A stretch of DNA of 32,320 nt from the NCBI GenBank assembly GCA_934463115.1, contig CAKSIN010000025.1:1-32320 (forward strand), given 5' to 3'. This DNA comes from an uncultured Clostridia bacterium. Lineage in GTDB: Bacteria; Bacillota; Clostridia; UMGS1810. The translations under genes and the position numbers were made by a program. Shown piece after piece: positions 31,760 through 32,320 of this stretch. Numbering within the stretch: the stretch's first letter is position 1; every line of letters begins with the position of its first letter. Below the pieces are notes generated by a model that did no database searches, was not told where the DNA came from, and was given only the letters and a program-made list of their open reading frames with translations.

Positions 31760-32068
31760 AAGCTTATTGAATGTAGTCGTGCATCATGCGATAAAGAAAT
31801 TTATAATGCTATTGATATTTTAAGAAGTTATGGTTTTGACAATCAACAAGCTTTGATCGATATCATGTGCAGAGTTATAAGAACCAAGAATGCTCTGTCG
31901 AGCTCGGGAACTGATAGCTTCACTTTATATCATACCATGCAAAAGGAAACTTCTTCGTTGCCGCGATTTCCCGGAGAAGCTGATCTGTTTTATAAACTTT
32001 ACAATATCTTATCTTCGGTTGACGGCTGGATACGCATTAGAGATGTCTCCATCCAAATGCTGTTCTAG
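31760..32068 (+). CDS. Unassigned open frame, 102 codons without a clear start
   Basis: The frame is open from the codon after the hydrolase fragment's stop to a TAG at 32066-32068. It has moderately protein-like composition (CDKEIYNAIDILRSYGFDNQ, ADLFYKLYNILSSVDGW). The only starts are a TTG at 31853 and an ATG at 31865, neither with a convincing ribosome binding site. It is immediately followed by a hairpin. I do not recognise a family; it may be a fragment of an imported gene, since base composition is more AT-rich than in neighbouring operons. Confidence 0.25.
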   Translation, partial: KLIECSRASCDKEIYNAIDILRSYGFDNQQALIDIMCRVIRTKNALSSSGTDSFTLYHTMQKETSSLPRFPGEADLFYKLYNILSSVDGWIRIRDVSIQMLF

Positions 32069-32086
32069 CAAGGGATTTTTCCCTTG
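32069..32086 (+). terminator. Hairpin directly after the unassigned open frame
   Basis: CAAGGGA and TCCCTTG form a 7-bp stem with a TTTT loop, starting at the base after the stop codon. No T-run follows, so it is only suggestive of a terminator. Confidence 0.35.
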
Positions 32087-32137
32087 AACCCATCATTTAT
32101 GATATATGGTGGCGCTTTTCGCCCCCAAATAGTGAAA

Positions 32138-32160
32138 GTGGGGGCACTTTCTGCCCCCAC
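32138..32160. repeat. GC-rich hairpin
   Basis: GTGGGGGCA and TGCCCCCAC form a perfect 9-bp stem with a 5-base loop (CTTTC), preceded at 32109-32126 by a related GGCGC...GCCCCC segment. It could be the terminator of a gene beyond the window or a small repeat. The remaining sequence to 32320 is AT-rich with no gene I would support. Confidence 0.45.
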
Positions 32161-32320
32161 TCAGGAAATGTTGCTAAAATACTGTTTAGATTTATCATAC
32201 ATACAAAATGGAAGTTATCTATTTCTCCTCTTCGTTAAGACCCAGTTCATTACATATTACTTGCTATCCCTGATACCTTATTCTTTCTACCAGCGTTTCC
32301 TTTTTCAGATTACTGCTTAA

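Noticed and set aside
32084..32320. Open frame at the right end of the window
   Set aside because: It begins at a plain ATG without a ribosome site, runs through a GC-rich hairpin and yields a random hydrophobic tail; it is also cut by the window end.
1..32320. Prophage or integrative element covering the window
   Set aside because: No integrase, terminase, portal, conjugation or tRNA-attachment sequence is visible; most genes are housekeeping or metabolic operons.

Overview
The window looks like a chromosomal segment of an anaerobic, probably gut-associated Firmicute of the class Clostridia. The grounds are strong GGAGG-type ribosome binding sites throughout, several TTGnnn-17-TATAAT promoters, S-layer homology (SLH) and copper-amine-oxidase-N-terminal surface domains on secreted proteins, a split Na+-pumping oxaloacetate decarboxylase, and a bile salt hydrolase. 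The combination of SLH-displayed proteins with carbohydrate-binding modules recalls pectin/plant-polysaccharide degraders such as Monoglobus, but that placement is inference. No tRNA, rRNA, CRISPR array or intact transposase was seen.

Layout. (1) 1-3500: a patchwork of small genes: an unrecognised 140-residue protein behind a strong promoter with an operator-like inverted repeat, a divergent XRE repressor / YpsA-like SLOG pair with a palindromic operator, a small PAS protein whose leader region is duplicated upstream of the XRE gene, and an AraC-type regulator with a GyrI-like effector domain and a perfect internal ribosome binding site. (2) 3493-18400, minus strand: six large exported proteins in one apparent operon. 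In transcription order these are a 1214-residue clan GH-A-like glycosidase with a Cu-amine-oxidase N-terminal domain, two proteins of stacked carbohydrate-binding-like domains, two SLH proteins, and a 1063-residue paralogous glycosidase. There is no transporter and no cohesin or dockerin. A roughly 260-nt leader carries a very stable hairpin and three TTAACGG motifs. (3) 18765-23465, plus strand: a bile salt hydrolase with its own promoter, then a three-gene amino-sugar-like operon (TIM-barrel sugar isomerase, Gfo/Idh/MocA oxidoreductase, and a fused glucosamine-6-phosphate deaminase/ROK kinase) behind a nested inverted-repeat leader. (4) 23481-25038, minus: Hsp33 and a HAD phosphatase, translationally coupled. 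(5) 25086-25420: a gene-free structured element with 30-bp terminal inverted repeats, MITE-like. (6) 25428-29172, minus: oxaloacetate decarboxylase operon (gamma-like, biotin carrier, beta, alpha); the beta subunit has an unusual exported N-terminal extension. (7) 29339-31428: an acetyltransferase-like gene, an RsuA/RluB pseudouridine synthase and a divergent trmB. (8) 31429-32320: decayed gene fragments, including the N-terminal piece of an alpha/beta hydrolase.

How it may fit together. The minus-strand secreted operon would bind and cut a polysaccharide at the cell surface; the plus-strand operon would oxidise/isomerise, phosphorylate and deaminate a released amino sugar to fructose-6-phosphate; the decarboxylase would couple oxaloacetate breakdown to a sodium gradient. 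The links between these blocks are inferred from proximity only. The most distinctive items are the NagB-ROK fusion with its partner genes, the six-gene surface operon with two paralogous glycosidases, the OadB extension and the MITE-like element.
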